64,000 nucleotides of DNA, from positions 202,516-266,515 of the forward strand of contig NZ_MUXN01000006.1 in the NCBI RefSeq assembly GCF_001995215.1. The letters run 5' to 3'. Origin of the DNA: Amycolatopsis azurea DSM 43854 (GTDB lineage: Bacteria > Actinomycetota > Actinomycetes > Mycobacteriales > Pseudonocardiaceae). Shown here one piece after another: positions 52,295 to 64,000 of the stretch (positions within the stretch are counted from its first letter, which is position 1; every line of letters begins with the position of its first letter). The translations under genes were made by a program, and so were the position numbers. The notes under the pieces were generated by a model. The model saw only the letters and a program-made list of their open reading frames with translations, did no database searches and was not told the origin of the DNA.

Positions 52295-53515
52295 CTAGCG
52301 CACGAGGCGGGAGAGCACGGGAGCGAGATCGCCCCGCTCCCCCACCGCGACCCCGTCCAGCCCCTGCCACTCCGCCATCAGCCGCAGCTCGCCCGCCAGC
52401 TCACTCGCGACCCGCGCGACGTCCACCCCGGGCTCGGCGAAGGCACCCTGGACGCGAAGCACGCCGGCGGCCCGGTCGCATTTGAGGTCGACCCGGCCGA
52501 CGAGTTCGCCGTCGAGCAGGAACGGGAACACGTAGTACCCGTAGATCCGCTTCGGCTCGGGGACGTAGATCTCGATGCGGTAGAAGAAGTCGAAGATGCG
52601 CTCGGTCCGGGCGCGTTCCCAGATCAGCGGGTCGAACGGCGACAGCAGCGCGCGGCCGGTGACCGTACGAGGCGCCTTCGCCGCGACATGCCGGTACGCC
52701 GGGGCGGGCCAGCCGTCCACGGTCACCGGTTCCAGCACACCCGCGTCGACCAGTTCGGCCACCGCCCGCTTGCTGACGTCGGGGCCGAGCCGGTAGTAGT
52801 CCCGCAGATCCGGTTCGGTGCCGATGCCCAGCGCGACGGCCGCGCGGGTGATCAGTTCGCGGGCGCCCTCCTCCGGGCTCACCCGCCGCGACAGGATCTC
52901 CGGCGGCACGACGCGTTCGGTCAGGTCGTACAGCCGCTCGAACGACCGGCGCGTGCCGGTGGTCAGCTGCCCCATGCCGAACAGCCACTCGCAGGCCTTC
53001 TTGACCTCCGACCGCTCCCACCACGAGCCGGGCTTGTAGCCGCCGGAATCACTTTCCAGGGCACGCTCGATGCCGCCCGCGCCGATCGGTCCCTGTTCCT
53101 TGACCACGGCGAGGATGTCGTCCACCAGCTGAGGCGTCTGCTCCAGCACGCGCGCGTAGTTCGTCCACCAGCCCATGCGCTTCGCCCCGGACCGCAGCAG
53201 CGGCCAGTCCGCCACCGGCAGCAGGCTCGCCTCGTGTGCCCAGGATTCGACCAGCATCCGGGGCTTGCGCGCGGAATGGGACCACGCCGCGTCGTCCACC
53301 AGCGTGGGCTCGTACGCGCCGAGCCGGGAGAACAGCGGCATGTAGTGCGCGCGGACCGCGACGTTCACCGAATCCAGTTGCAGCAACTGGATTCGCGACA
53401 GCACGCGTTGCAGATGCCGTCTCGTCACCGCACCGCTCGGACGTGCTTCGGAGAATCCCTGCGCGGCCAGGGCGATCCGGCGCGCGACCGGACCGCTGAT
53501 GGTCGAAGTGCTCAT
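52295..53515 (-). CDS. YcaQ/AlkX-family winged-helix DNA glycosylase
   Basis: 406 residues from ATG 53515; a GTG eight codons earlier is possible. The catalytic Q-x-D motif is Q46-L-D48 (LLQLDSVNV) and three winged-helix units follow, with RALLSPFDPLIWERART and YGYYVFPFLLDGELVGRVD as family marks. These enzymes remove alkylated bases, including cross-links in some producers of DNA-damaging antibiotics. It is divergent from a GNAT gene 60 bases away. Confidence 0.9.
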   Translation of the reverse strand: MSTSTISGPVARRIALAAQGFSEARPSGAVTRRHLQRVLSRIQLLQLDSVNVAVRAHYMPLFSRLGAYEPTLVDDAAWSHSARKPRMLVESWAHEASLLPVADWPLLRSGAKRMGWWTNYARVLEQTPQLVDDILAVVKEQGPIGAGGIERALESDSGGYKPGSWWERSEVKKACEWLFGMGQLTTGTRRSFERLYDLTERVVPPEILSRRVSPEEGARELITRAAVALGIGTEPDLRDYYRLGPDVSKRAVAELVDAGVLEPVTVDGWPAPAYRHVAAKAPRTVTGRALLSPFDPLIWERARTERIFDFFYRIEIYVPEPKRIYGYYVFPFLLDGELVGRVDLKCDRAAGVLRVQGAFAEPGVDVARVASELAGELRLMAEWQGLDGVAVGERGDLAPVLSRLVR

Positions 53516-53574
53516 CGTCGGAATGGTGCCATCCGCCACCGACAGTTTCCGGCGACCACGATAAATTGCCTGCC

Positions 53575-54135
53575 ATGGCCGCCGCCGAAGTCCGCCCCGC
53601 AGTCGTGTCCGACGCCCCCGAGATCGCCCGCATCCAGCGCGATACCTGGCGAAGCGCCTACACGGAACTGCTCGGCGAAGCGGCCGTCGCCGAGCTCGAC
53701 GTCGTGGAGCTCGAAAAGACGTGGGCCGAAACGATCGAGTACCCGGGCACGCACGTCTTCCTCGCCACCGAAGGCGAGTTCACCGTCGGTTTCTGCGTCG
53801 CCGGCCGGGCTCCGGAGAGCGAAGTGGCCACCGCCGACGGATCGCTGCCCGACGACGCCGCGACGACGGCGCTCATCGCCTCGCTGCTGGTCGAGCCCCG
53901 CTGGGGACGGCGCGGGCACGCGGGACGCCTGCTGGCGAACGCGTCCGCCTGGCTGCGTGAGGACGGCGCCACCCGCGGGATCAGCTGGGTCGCCCAGACC
54001 GATCACGCGTCACTGGGTTTCTTCCGCCGCGCGGGCTGGTCCCCCGACGGCACCGTCCGCATCCTCGACACCGGAAGCACGAACGTGCGCGAAGTCCGGC
54101 TCACCGGCGGCCTCGACCTCGAGCTCACTCCCTGA
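53575..54135 (+). CDS. GNAT-family acetyltransferase
   Basis: 186 residues. A TAAATT box seven bases upstream gives a leaderless ATG. The fold marks are an N-terminal VRPAVVSDAPEIARIQ, the acetyl-CoA loop RWGRRGHAGRLLA near residues 107-119, and DHASLGFFRRAGW. The substrate is unknown. Its last 126 bases overlap the end of the convergent GtrA gene on the other strand. Confidence 0.88.
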   Translation: MAAAEVRPAVVSDAPEIARIQRDTWRSAYTELLGEAAVAELDVVELEKTWAETIEYPGTHVFLATEGEFTVGFCVAGRAPESEVATADGSLPDDAATTALIASLLVEPRWGRRGHAGRLLANASAWLREDGATRGISWVAQTDHASLGFFRRAGWSPDGTVRILDTGSTNVREVRLTGGLDLELTP

Positions 54136-54609
54136 CTTCGCGAACACGACCCAGCGCATCACCGAGTACATGAAGACGCCTTCGCACGCCCCGGCGATGA
54201 GCCGGGACAAGCGGTAGTCGACGCCCAGCGCGGCCAGTCCCGCGCCGACGCCGAGCAGGAACGCCAGGTAGTTGATGACGATCGCGACGACGTACAGCAC
54301 CGCCTGCCTGCCGACGGGCGCGTGCGAGCGGAAGTTCATGCTGCGGTTGAGCACGAAGCTCAGCCCGAACGCCACCCCGTAGGCGAGCGTGATCGCCAGC
54401 CACACCGGCAGCCCGAGCCAGCCGCGAAGCAGAGTCAGCAGCAGCAGGTCGACCCCGAAGGTGAACCCGTTGATGAGCGCGAAACCGAGGAAACTCGGCG
54501 CCACCAGCCGGGAAAGCCCGAAGGGGAGGCGCCGGACCACGGCCGCGCAGAAGTCGTCGAAGCGATCCGCGAAACCCTTGCCGCGGACCGCGTCGTGCAC
54601 GTCGGCCAC
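54010..54609 (-). CDS. GtrA-family membrane protein with overprinted tail
   Basis: 199 residues. Four membrane helices (about 38-150) form the GtrA domain, ending MYSVMRWVVF, the usual end of the family. GtrA proteins flip polyprenyl-linked sugars across the membrane. The last 42 codons run antisense through the conserved end of the GNAT gene and give an acidic tail. A CATGCT box six bases before the GTG fixes the start as leaderless. Confidence 0.88.
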   Translation of the reverse strand: MADVHDAVRGKGFADRFDDFCAAVVRRLPFGLSRLVAPSFLGFALINGFTFGVDLLLLTLLRGWLGLPVWLAITLAYGVAFGLSFVLNRSMNFRSHAPVGRQAVLYVVAIVINYLAFLLGVGAGLAALGVDYRLSRLIAGACEGVFMYSVMRWVVFAKSGSELEVEAAGEPDFAHVRASGVEDADGAVGGPARAAEETQ

Positions 54610-54758
54610 TCGTTCAGCATGGCAGCGGCAGGTGGCCGCCAGCCGACGTGCAGGTGATCTTCTGGTGCGCGCCCGAGTCCGGTAACGGGGGCTGGCCCCA
54701 GTGCGACCCGTATTTCAGCTGATAACTTGGAGAGAACGAAGATAACGGGGAGGCAACG

Positions 54759-55280
54759 ATGGTGGGCTGGTTGCTCCTGTCGTTCGGCGTCGCCTTCGGC
54801 TCGGCGATCCTCCCCGTGGTCAGCATCGAGATGTTCCTCATCGGCCTCTGCGCGAGTGAGCCGACACTGCCATGGCTGCTGCTCGGCGCCGTCGTCGCGG
54901 CCGGTCAGGTCGGCGGGAAGACGCTCTACTACCTCGCCGCGAAGGGCACGATCAAGCTGCCGAAACCCCTGCACGACCGGCTGCACCGGGAGCGGCCGCC
55001 CACCCCGCGCCGGGAACGGTGGCGGGCGCGCACCAAGAAGATGCGGGCCCGGCTCGACGCCCTGCGCGAACGCTGCCACCGGCATCCGCACTGGATGGCG
55101 GGCACGTACGGGGTGAGTTCGATCCTCGGGCTGCCGCCGTACATGGCCACGAGCGTGCTCGCGGGGCTGGTGAAGATGCCGCTGGCGAGCTTCCTGGCCA
55201 CCGGTTTCCTGGGCCGCTGGCTGCGGTTCAGCCTGCTGGCCGCTTCACCCGCCCTGTTCGCCGGCTGGTTCCACTACTGA
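54759..55280 (+). CDS. Small integral membrane protein, DedA-like
   Basis: 173 residues, ATG behind ACGGGGAGG. Two hydrophobic stretches in residues 1-60 are followed by a basic loop (about 68-110) and two more helices. The LPPYMATSVLAGLVKMPLASF segment, quoted here as GLVKMPLASFL, and the FLGRWLRF end resemble DedA/VTT proteins that move lipids. It is shorter than usual DedA proteins. Confidence 0.75.
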   Translation: MVGWLLLSFGVAFGSAILPVVSIEMFLIGLCASEPTLPWLLLGAVVAAGQVGGKTLYYLAAKGTIKLPKPLHDRLHRERPPTPRRERWRARTKKMRARLDALRERCHRHPHWMAGTYGVSSILGLPPYMATSVLAGLVKMPLASFLATGFLGRWLRFSLLAASPALFAGWFHY

Positions 55281-55285
55281 CCTCA

Positions 55286-55341
55286 CGCATTTAGTCCTCT
55301 GAATGCGGTGGTTCGCGCTCCCAACTACCGCGTTCAGTCCT

Positions 55342-55350
<9 letters not shown>
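55286..55350. repeat. Pair of GTCCTCT-centred palindromes
   Basis: CGCATTTAGTCCTCTGAATGCG (55286-55307, given in halves: CGCATT and AATGCG around TAGTCCTCTG) and a variant CGCGTTCAGTCCTCT-AAGTGCG (55329-55350). The second holds the stop codon of the leftward gene at 55342. The pair lies between convergent genes. Confidence 0.75.
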
Positions 55351-57895
<2,545 letters not shown>

Positions 57896-57917
57896 CGGAT
57901 CCCTTACTCACATGTCA

Positions 57918-57962
57918 TGAAAGGGCCGTTCAGGACAACGAGTGCCCCGAACGACCCTTTCA
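57918..57962. terminator. Hairpin after pnp
   Basis: TGAAAGGGCCGTTC pairs with GAACGACCCTTTCA with one mismatch. It lies 31 bases after the pnp stop on the minus strand and before the peptidase gene. Confidence 0.75.
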
Positions 57963-57992
57963 CGGCGTTTCACATCGGTCTAGCCAGGACTA

Positions 57993-60251
57993 CTACGCGT
58001 CGGCCTTCGGGGCCTCGGCCTTGTCACCCTCGGCGGGCTTCTCGGCGGCGTCGGCGGCGTCGTCTTCCTTGACCACGATCAGGCTGATCTTGCCGCGGTT
58101 GTCGATGTCGGCGATCTCGACGCGGAGCTTGTCGCCCACGTTGACCACGTCCTCGACCTTGGCGATCCGCTTGCCGTTGCCCAGCTTCGAGATGTGCACC
58201 AGGCCGTCCTTGCCCGGCAGCAGCGAGACGAACGCGCCGAACGCGGCCGTCTTCACCACGGTGCCGAGGAAGCGCTCGCCGACCTTGGGCAGCTGCGGGT
58301 TGGCGATGGCGTTGATCTTGTCGATCGCCGCCTCCGCCGACGGGCCGTCGGCCGCGCCCACGTAGATCGTGCCGTCGTCCTCGATGGAGATGTCGGCGCC
58401 GGTCTCCTCGGTGATCGAGTTGATCATCTTGCCCTTCGGGCCGATGACCTCGCCGATCTTGTCCACCGGGATCTTCACGCTGGTGACGCGCGGGGCGTAC
58501 GGGCTCATCTCGTCCGGGCCGTCGATCGCCTCGGCGATGACCTCCAGGATGGTGAGGCGAGCGTCCTTCGCCTGCTTCAGCGCGGCCGCGAGGACCTCCG
58601 ACGGGATGCCGTCGAGCTTCGTGTCGAGCTGGAGCGCGGTGATGATGTCCTTGGTGCCGGCGACCTTGAAGTCCATGTCGCCCATGGCGTCTTCGGCACC
58701 GAGGATGTCGGTCAGCGCGACGTAGCGGGTCTCGCCGTCGACCTCGTCGGAGATGAGGCCCATGGCGATGCCGGCGACCGGCGCCTTCAGCGGGACACCC
58801 GCGTTCAGCAGACCCATGGTCGAGGCGCAGACCGAGCCCATCGAGGTGGAGCCGTTGGAGCCCAGCGCCTCGGAGACCTGGCGGATCGCGTACGGGAACT
58901 CGTCCCGCTTCGGCAGAACCGGGACCAGGGCGCGCTCGGCGAGCATGCCGTGGCCGATCTCGCGCCGCTTCGGCGAACCGACGCGGCCGGTCTCGCCGGT
59001 GGAGAACGGCGGGAAGTTGTAGTGGTGCAGGTACCGCTTCGTGGTCTCCGGGGAGAGCGAGTCGATCTGCTGCTCCATGCGGAGCATGTTCAGCGTGGTG
59101 ACGCCCAGGATCTGGGTCTCACCGCGCTCGAACAGCGCGGAACCGTGCGCCCGCGGGATCACGGCGACCTCGGCGGCGAGCGACCGGATGTCGGTCAGGC
59201 CGCGGCCGTCCATGCGGATCTTGTCCGTGAGGACGCGCTTGCGCATGATCTTCTTCGACAGGGCCTTGAACGCCGCGCCGATCTCCTTCTCGCGGCCCTG
59301 GAAGGCTTCGCCCTCGCCCAGGCCGACCTTCTCCAGCACCGCGGCCTTGACCTGGTCGGTCGCGTTCTCACGGTCCTGCTTGCCCGCGATGGTCAGGGCG
59401 TTCGCGAGGTCGTCGGTCGCGATGGCGGCGACGGCGTCGAAAGCGTCCTGCTCGTAGGCCAGGAAGACCGGGAACTCACCGGTCGGCTTGGCGGCGAGCT
59501 CGGCCAGCTGCTGCTGGGCCTCGCACAGCACCTTGATGAACGGCTTGGCGGCTTCGAGGCCCTCGGCGACGGCGATCTCGTCCGGCGCCTTGCCGCCGTC
59601 GGCGATCAGGTCGAGCGTGCGCTCGGTGCCCTCGGCCTCGACCATCATGATCGCGACGTCGTCACCGACGATGCGACCGGCGACCACCATGTTGAAGGTG
59701 GCGTCTTCGAGCTGCTTCCAGGTCGGGAACGCGACCCACTGGCCCTCGATCAGCGCGACGCGGACGCCGCCGACCGGGCCCGAGAACGGCAGGCCGGCGA
59801 TCTGGGTCGAGGCCGAGGCCGCGTTGATCGCGAGCACGTCGTACGGGTCGTCCGGGTTGAGGCTCTGGACGGTGATGACGACCTGGATCTCGTTGCGGAG
59901 ACCGTCGGCGAACGACGGGCGCAGCGGCCGGTCGATCAGGCGGCAGGTCAGGATCGCGTCGGTCGACGGGCGACCTTCGCGGCGGAAGAACGCGCCGGGG
60001 ATGCGTCCGGCGGCGTACATCCGCTCCTCGACGTCCACGGTCAGCGGGAAGAAGTCGAAGTGGTCCTTCGGGTGCTTCGACGCGGTGGTCGCCGAGAGCA
60101 GCATGGTCTCTTCGTCGAGGTACGCGACGACGGCGCCGGCGGCCTGACGGGCCAGGCGGCCGGTCTCGAAGCGGACGGTGCGGGTGCCGAAACGGCCGTT
60201 GTCGATCACGGCTTCGGTTTCGTGCACGGTGACTCCGGTGGAGTCGGTCAT
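57993..60251 (-). CDS. pnp: Polynucleotide phosphorylase / GpsI
   Basis: 752 residues from the ATG of MTDSTGVTV, behind AAAGAGGAGA. Two RNase PH domains (about 15-230 and 345-560, the second with [18 protein letters not shown]) are followed by a KH domain ([19 protein letters not shown]) and an S1 domain ([20 protein letters not shown]), then an acidic Ala/Glu tail. It degrades RNA with phosphate and builds tails. It lies after rpsO, as in most bacteria. Confidence 0.97.
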   Translation of the reverse strand: MTDSTGVTVHETEAVIDNGRFGTRTVRFETGRLARQAAGAVVAYLDEETMLLSATTASKHPKDHFDFFPLTVDVEERMYAAGRIPGAFFRREGRPSTDAILTCRLIDRPLRPSFADGLRNEIQVVITVQSLNPDDPYDVLAINAASASTQIAGLPFSGPVGGVRVALIEGQWVAFPTWKQLEDATFNMVVAGRIVGDDVAIMMVEAEGTERTLDLIADGGKAPDEIAVAEGLEAAKPFIKVLCEAQQQLAELAAKPTGEFPVFLAYEQDAFDAVAAIATDDLANALTIAGKQDRENATDQVKAAVLEKVGLGEGEAFQGREKEIGAAFKALSKKIMRKRVLTDKIRMDGRGLTDIRSLAAEVAVIPRAHGSALFERGETQILGVTTLNMLRMEQQIDSLSPETTKRYLHHYNFPPFSTGETGRVGSPKRREIGHGMLAERALVPVLPKRDEFPYAIRQVSEALGSNGSTSMGSVCASTMGLLNAGVPLKAPVAGIAMGLISDEVDGETRYVALTDILGAEDAMGDMDFKVAGTKDIITALQLDTKLDGIPSEVLAAALKQAKDARLTILEVIAEAIDGPDEMSPYAPRVTSVKIPVDKIGEVIGPKGKMINSITEETGADISIEDDGTIYVGAADGPSAEAAIDKINAIANPQLPKVGERFLGTVVKTAAFGAFVSLLPGKDGLVHISKLGNGKRIAKVEDVVNVGDKLRVEIADIDNRGKISLIVVKEDDAADAAEKPAEGDKAEAPKADA

Positions 60252-60444
60252 AGGGTGTATCTCCTCTTTTGATCCTCTGTAACGGCGCGAGTCTCCCACC
60301 CTGGGACCTGTTTCGCCTGCGGACGCTCGAGGAGTGAGGCCGGTCTTCGATCGAAGCCCCCGGGCCGTTGCCCGGGAACCACTACCGAGGACCGGCGGAC
60401 GGTTCCCCGGGCGCGCTCGCGCCGCGTGTTCTCTGGTACTTGGA
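60252..60444 (-). promoter_or_regulatory. pnp leader region with hairpins
   Basis: No gene is seen. Several GC-rich hairpins can be drawn, such as CCCGGGC-CGTT-GCCCGGG near 60358-60376. In other bacteria the rpsO-pnp gap holds an RNase III-dependent autoregulation site; whether this one acts so cannot be told from the sequence. Confidence 0.4.
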
Positions 60445-60482
60445 CCGAGGGGGAGCGACCGACGTGGTCACTCCCCCTCGGG
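60445..60482. terminator. Hairpin after rpsO
   Basis: CCGAGGGGGAG pairs with CTCCCCCTCGG across a 16-base loop, six bases after the rpsO stop on the minus strand. Confidence 0.8.
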
Positions 60483-60488
60483 TTCAAG

Positions 60489-60758
60489 CTATCGGCGAAG
60501 GCCGAGACGCTGGATCAGCGCACGGTAACGCTCGATGTCCACCTTCATCACGTAGTTCAGCAGCCGGCGGCGACGGCCGACCAGCAGCAGGAGCCCGCGA
60601 CGGGAGTGGTGGTCGTGCTTGTGAGCCTTGAGGTGCTCGGTGAGGCCGACGATGCGCTTGGTCAGCAGCGCGACCTGGGCCTCGGGAGATCCGGTGTCCG
60701 AGTCGTGCACGCCGTACTCGGCAAGGATCGACTTCTTTTCTTCGGTGGACAAAGCCAC
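60489..60758 (-). CDS. rpsO: 30S ribosomal protein S15
   Basis: 89 residues, the normal length for S15. The sequence from [19 protein letters not shown] to [14 protein letters not shown] is that of S15, which binds 16S rRNA early in assembly. It starts at a GTG behind TAGGAGCACC. It is followed by a terminator and pnp. Confidence 0.98.
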   Translation of the reverse strand: MALSTEEKKSILAEYGVHDSDTGSPEAQVALLTKRIVGLTEHLKAHKHDHHSRRGLLLLVGRRRRLLNYVMKVDIERYRALIQRLGLRR

Positions 60759-60886
60759 AGTGGTGCTCCTAGATATTCTGTGCCGTGCGGCCCGGACGAT
60801 GCTTCACGCCGGGTGAGACGGTCACGGCCGCCACGGACTGCAGCCGGACCCAATCGTCGAGGCTACCAGCCTCGTGATCAGCGGCT

Positions 60887-61396
60887 TCAGTCGCGGGCGC
60901 GGTTCAACGCGTACGACCGGATCACCCGGTAGTGCGACAGGCCTTGCTCACGGTCACTGCTCATCAGAACGGCTTCGGTCGCCGTCCAAGTCTCACTGGT
61001 GAACCCGGCCAACCGCTCCTCCCACGCGCTCGCGGCTTCCGGCCGGTCGCGGGGGAAGCGGGCCAGTGTCAGGTGGGCCACGTACGGCCTGCCCTCACTC
61101 CCCGCGCCTGCCTTCTCGGCCAGCTCGTGGAGCCCGGTTCCGAGAACACTCAACCACAGGACCCCGGGGAATGTCGCGGCCTTTTCCAGCCGGAGGTCGA
61201 TCGCCTCCGCGCCGGCCAGCCTTCCGGCCAGCCATTCGCCCCGCTCGGCCGCGTCGTCCGCACCGTGGAAACCGAGGGTGATGTGCCAGTTCTCACGCGC
61301 TGACCAGCGGAAATCGCCGTCCTCGGGCGCGCCGAGCGCGGCGGCGACCTGGTCGAGGACGCCGTCCGGCGGGATCAAAGCACTGAAAAGCGGCAT
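60887..61396 (-). CDS. thpR: RNA 2',3'-cyclic phosphodiesterase (ThpR)
   Basis: 169 residues. The two catalytic H-x-T motifs are H38-I-T40 and H108-L-T110 of the 2H phosphoesterase family. It opens cyclic phosphate ends of RNA. The start is an ATG two bases after the stop of the XRE gene upstream, with which it is cotranscribed. Confidence 0.9.
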   Translation of the reverse strand: MPLFSALIPPDGVLDQVAAALGAPEDGDFRWSARENWHITLGFHGADDAAERGEWLAGRLAGAEAIDLRLEKAATFPGVLWLSVLGTGLHELAEKAGAGSEGRPYVAHLTLARFPRDRPEAASAWEERLAGFTSETWTATEAVLMSSDREQGLSHYRVIRSYALNRARD

Positions 61397-61398
61397 CG

Positions 61399-61878
61399 TC
61401 AGGCGTGCTTGGCCGCCCGGCGAAGCAGGTCCGCCAGTGACGGGAAGTCGTCGTCGAGCAGCTTCGCCGCTTCGGTGAGGTCTTCGTCCTCGCCGATGTC
61501 CCGCAGCGCCACGAGCACACCCTGGTCGTCGGCGACGGCGCCGACCGGGATGCTGTCCCTGCCCACCGTCGGCCGCGAATCGCGGACGTCTTCGAGCGCC
61601 TCCTGCATGGCCTTCCGGTCCCCCGCGGCGACCGCCGGGACCAGCACCTTGCGCTCCAGCATGATCATCTTGGCGAGCACGACCGGGTTGCCGATCTTCG
61701 CCCGCCGCCCGCTCATCACCTGGCTGAGCATGGGCGCGCTGATTCCGAGCACCTCGGCGAGGAAGGCCTGGGAGATGTCGAAGGCGACGACCAGTCTCCG
61801 CACCCGATCGCCGAGCGGCTCCCCGTACCACTCCCTCTGCAGCGCGATGTTCCGCTGGACGATCTTGTGGTCCTCCAC
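61399..61878 (-). CDS. XRE-type helix-turn-helix protein
   Basis: 159 residues from a GTG with GGGGAG eight bases upstream. The helix-turn-helix is at about residues 30-65 (SQAFLAEVLGISAPMLSQVM). The rest is a helical domain ending LADLLRRAAKHA. The target is unknown. It precedes thpR. The frame is open for 19 more codons upstream without a start signal. Confidence 0.8.
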   Translation of the reverse strand: MEDHKIVQRNIALQREWYGEPLGDRVRRLVVAFDISQAFLAEVLGISAPMLSQVMSGRRAKIGNPVVLAKMIMLERKVLVPAVAAGDRKAMQEALEDVRDSRPTVGRDSIPVGAVADDQGVLVALRDIGEDEDLTEAAKLLDDDFPSLADLLRRAAKHA

Positions 61879-61993
61879 CTGGTCCGCTCCCCTAACCCCG
61901 TCGAACGCCCCGCGCGGTCCGTGACATCTTGCCACCTGAACGCACCGTGACGGGCGTGTTTGTAGATTCTCGTCCGGCCCCGTCCGGTGCCGG

Positions 61994-62956
61994 TCAGTCC
62001 CGCTCGCCCAGCATTTCCCTCGTCCGCGCGACGTCCTCGTCGATCTGCTTCACCAGACCTTCCGACGTCGGGAAACGGACCTGATCCCGCAGCTTGGCGA
62101 CGAAATCGAGCGCGACGTGCTGCCCGTAGAAATCCTCGTCGATGTCGAGGACGAAGGCCTCGACGGTGCGTTCCCGCCCCGAGAACGTCGGGTTGGTCCC
62201 GACCGAGACGGCGGCGCGAAGCCGTCGGCCAGGATCCGACGAACGGGTGAACCAAGCGCTGTAGACCCCGTCGGCGGGCACGGCGGCGAACCGCGGCGTC
62301 GACAGGTTCGCCGTCGGGTAGCCGAGGTCGTGCCCCCGGCGGTCGCCCCGGACGACGATGCCCTCCAGCCGGTGCGGCCTGCCGAGCGCCTCGGACGCCG
62401 CGACGACGTCGCCCGCGTCGATGCACGAGCGCACGTAGGTCGAGGAGAAGGTGATCTCGTTGTCCGCCTGCTCCTGCGCGAGCAGCCCTTGCAGTTCCGC
62501 CCCGTGCGCCACGAAACCGAACCGCTTCCCCAGCGTGCGCAGCAGATTGACGTCACCGGCGGCCTTCGCGCCGAACGTGAAGTTCTCCCCCACGATCACC
62601 GCGGCCGCGTGCAGTTTGTCCACCAGGACCTCGTGCACGAACTCGTGCGCGGTCAGCCGCGACAGTTCGAGGGTGAACGGCAGCACGCAGAAGACGTCCA
62701 CGCCCAGGCCCTCGACCAGTTCCGCCTTGCGGCGCAACGTGGTCAGCTGCGCGGGATGACTGCCCGGCCGGATCACCTCCGACGGATGCGGGTCGAAGGT
62801 CAGCACCACACTCGGCACGCCGCGTTCGGCGGCGGCGCGGACCGTCCTCGAGATCAGCTCCTGATGTCCGCGGTGCACGCCGTCGAAGACGCCGATCGTC
62901 ACCACGCACCGTCCCCAGCTCCCGGGAAGGTCACCCAAACCACGCCAACGCTGCAC
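61994..62956 (-). CDS. ribF: Riboflavin kinase / FAD synthetase
   Basis: 320 residues from the GTG of VQRWRGLGDLP, the common start in actinobacteria. The adenylyltransferase domain has GVFDGVHRGH (22-31) and FSSTYVRS; the kinase domain (about 190-310) has GYPTANL and GTNPTF. It makes FMN and FAD. GGAGGAG lies 12 bases upstream. It follows truB by 40 bases on the same strand. Confidence 0.95.
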   Translation of the reverse strand: MQRWRGLGDLPGSWGRCVVTIGVFDGVHRGHQELISRTVRAAAERGVPSVVLTFDPHPSEVIRPGSHPAQLTTLRRKAELVEGLGVDVFCVLPFTLELSRLTAHEFVHEVLVDKLHAAAVIVGENFTFGAKAAGDVNLLRTLGKRFGFVAHGAELQGLLAQEQADNEITFSSTYVRSCIDAGDVVAASEALGRPHRLEGIVVRGDRRGHDLGYPTANLSTPRFAAVPADGVYSAWFTRSSDPGRRLRAAVSVGTNPTFSGRERTVEAFVLDIDEDFYGQHVALDFVAKLRDQVRFPTSEGLVKQIDEDVARTREMLGERD

Positions 62957-62996
62957 TTGTAGCCCCGTCTCCTCCAGGCCTGCTCCGAACACCACC

Positions 62997-63920
62997 CTAG
63001 GCCGGGAGCAACACGACCACCGACCGGGCCAGTTCGCCTTCGTCCGCGGCGAGGGCGAGCACCCGGCCGTCCGGTCCGAACATCCCGTAGGTGCCTTCGA
63101 TCCCGGCCGAGGGCACCCTCTGTCCATATCGGACCGCCTGCGCCGTGCGGGCGTCCAGATCGCGGCGCGGGAACGCGGCCGCGACGGCGGCGTCGAGGTC
63201 GAGCGACAGCTCCGGCTTGTCTTCGAGCTGATCGAGCGTGCGGGCCTTGGCGAGCGTGAACGGACCGACCGTGGTGCGCCGCAACGCGAGCAGATGCCCG
63301 CCGACACCGAGCCCGGCACCGAGGTCCCGGGCGAGCGCCCGGACATAGGTCCCTGACGAACACTCGACGACTGCGTCGAGTTCGATCCGGCCGGCCTCAC
63401 GGCGGGTGGCGAGCAGATCGAAGCGGTGCACGGTGACCGGACGCGGCGGGATGACGACCTCTTCGCCGGCGCGGACGCGGGCGTACGCGCGTTTGCCGTC
63501 GATCTTGACCGCGCTGACCGCGCTCGGCACCTGCTGGATGTCGCCGGTCAGCGCGGCGATCCCGGCGGCGATCTGGTCGTCGGCGATCTTCTCGACGGCG
63601 TCCGCGGCGGCTTCGGCGATCGGCTCGCCCTCGGCGTCGTCGGTCGTGGTCGACAGTCCCAAAGAGAGGGTCGCGAGGTAGGTCTTGCGGTCCAGGGCGA
63701 GATGGCCGAGGAGCTTCGTCGCGCGTTCGATGCCGAGCACCAGGACGCCGGTGGCCATCGGGTCGAGGGTGCCGGCGTGCCCGACCTTGCGGGTGCCCAT
63801 GAAGCGCCGCGCCCTGGCGACGACGTCGTGGGAGGTCATCCCGGACGGCTTGTCGACGATGACGAGACCGGGCGGCGGGGCGGGACGTTTCTTGGCAGAA
63901 GCCTGATTGGGGCGCGACAC
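62997..63920 (-). CDS. truB: tRNA pseudouridine-55 synthase
   Basis: 307 residues. The catalytic Asp53 lies in GHAGTLDPMATGVL, with later motifs RAYARVRAGE and CSSGTYVRALARDLG. The C-terminal domain ends about residue 300. It converts U55 of tRNA to pseudouridine. A TAGGGT box seven bases before the GTG indicates a leaderless start. The 80 bases to the window edge hold only short GC repeats, including CCGCGTC-T-GACGCGG at 63970-63984. Confidence 0.95.
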   Translation of the reverse strand: MSRPNQASAKKRPAPPPGLVIVDKPSGMTSHDVVARARRFMGTRKVGHAGTLDPMATGVLVLGIERATKLLGHLALDRKTYLATLSLGLSTTTDDAEGEPIAEAAADAVEKIADDQIAAGIAALTGDIQQVPSAVSAVKIDGKRAYARVRAGEEVVIPPRPVTVHRFDLLATRREAGRIELDAVVECSSGTYVRALARDLGAGLGVGGHLLALRRTTVGPFTLAKARTLDQLEDKPELSLDLDAAVAAAFPRRDLDARTAQAVRYGQRVPSAGIEGTYGMFGPDGRVLALAADEGELARSVVVLLPA

Positions 63921-64000
63921 GGGCCGAACCCTATCTTTCGGTGCCGCGAGGGGCTGAAGGGGACTTTCCCCGCGTCTGACGCGGTGAAGGGCGGGCGGTC

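Overview
The window is about 64 kb of very GC-rich actinobacterial chromosome. Start codons are often GTG or TTG, and many genes begin 5-8 bases after a TANNNT-type -10 box, as leaderless transcripts do. PPE/EspG/EspC-type secretion genes, ClgR-PspA-PspM, ThyX, an actinobacterial ArgA and Nei2 place it in the Mycobacteriales/Pseudonocardiales. My best guess is Amycolatopsis or a close relative; the genus is inference from gene content, not from a search.

Layout. (1) 1-4430, minus strand: one long operon of type VII secretion (T7SS) accessory genes (WXG100-like, DUF3558 lipoprotein, PPE-like, EspG, YbaB-like, EspC-like, a WXG-containing possible effector, a membrane protein cut by the window edge). 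No ESX core gene (EccB/C/D, MycP) is visible. (2) 4716-9610: a moxR - DUF58 - transglutaminase operon. (3) 9749-19154: DUF3040 protein, DNA polymerase IV, a methyltransferase, an orphan ParA, Nei2 glycosylase, an adenosine deaminase relative, a GNAT, pyrD, and an allophanate-hydrolase-like protein that has lost catalytic residues. (4) 19519-26939: the envelope-stress block pspM-pspA and clgR-cinA-pgsA-rimO with argA. An ECF41 sigma factor and its carboxymuconolactone decarboxylase partner sit between pspA and clgR. (5) 27208-31802, accessory: a CGNR regulator divergent from a hydrolase/nitroreductase pair, a 169-base fold-back element, a lipoprotein, and a stand-alone RloA-RloB pair (putative phage defence). 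(6) 31887-35986: ftsK, an acyltransferase, a flavodoxin-like reductase. (7) 36057-38508: a three-gene T7SS-linked operon (WXG-like protein, WXG-alpha/beta hydrolase, lipoprotein). (8) 38666-44328: transporters, a DUF305 lipoprotein, a VWA protein, a pentapeptide protein. (9) 44395-63920: backbone genes rnj, dapA, a Ser/Thr kinase, an ACT protein, thyX, then a patch of small accessory genes (50075-55280), then dapB, a pitrilysin peptidase, pnp, rpsO, thpR, an XRE regulator, ribF and truB.

The order pspM-pspA-clgR-pgsA-argA-ftsK-rnj-dapA-thyX-dapB-M16 peptidase-pnp-rpsO-ribF-truB follows, as I remember it, the order around Rv2742c-Rv2793c of Mycobacterium tuberculosis. The right two thirds are therefore conserved backbone with accessory insertions between the blocks.

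Intergenic DNA is rich in long perfect or near-perfect palindromes that recur within the window: an 'AGTGGTAAGT' family (19431, 38546), a 'CCCCAATG-CATTGGGG' family (9642, 26986, 27128) and a 'GTCCTCT' family (55286). Several sit at operon ends and may act as bidirectional terminators. I see no tRNA or rRNA gene, CRISPR array, transposase or secondary-metabolite cluster.
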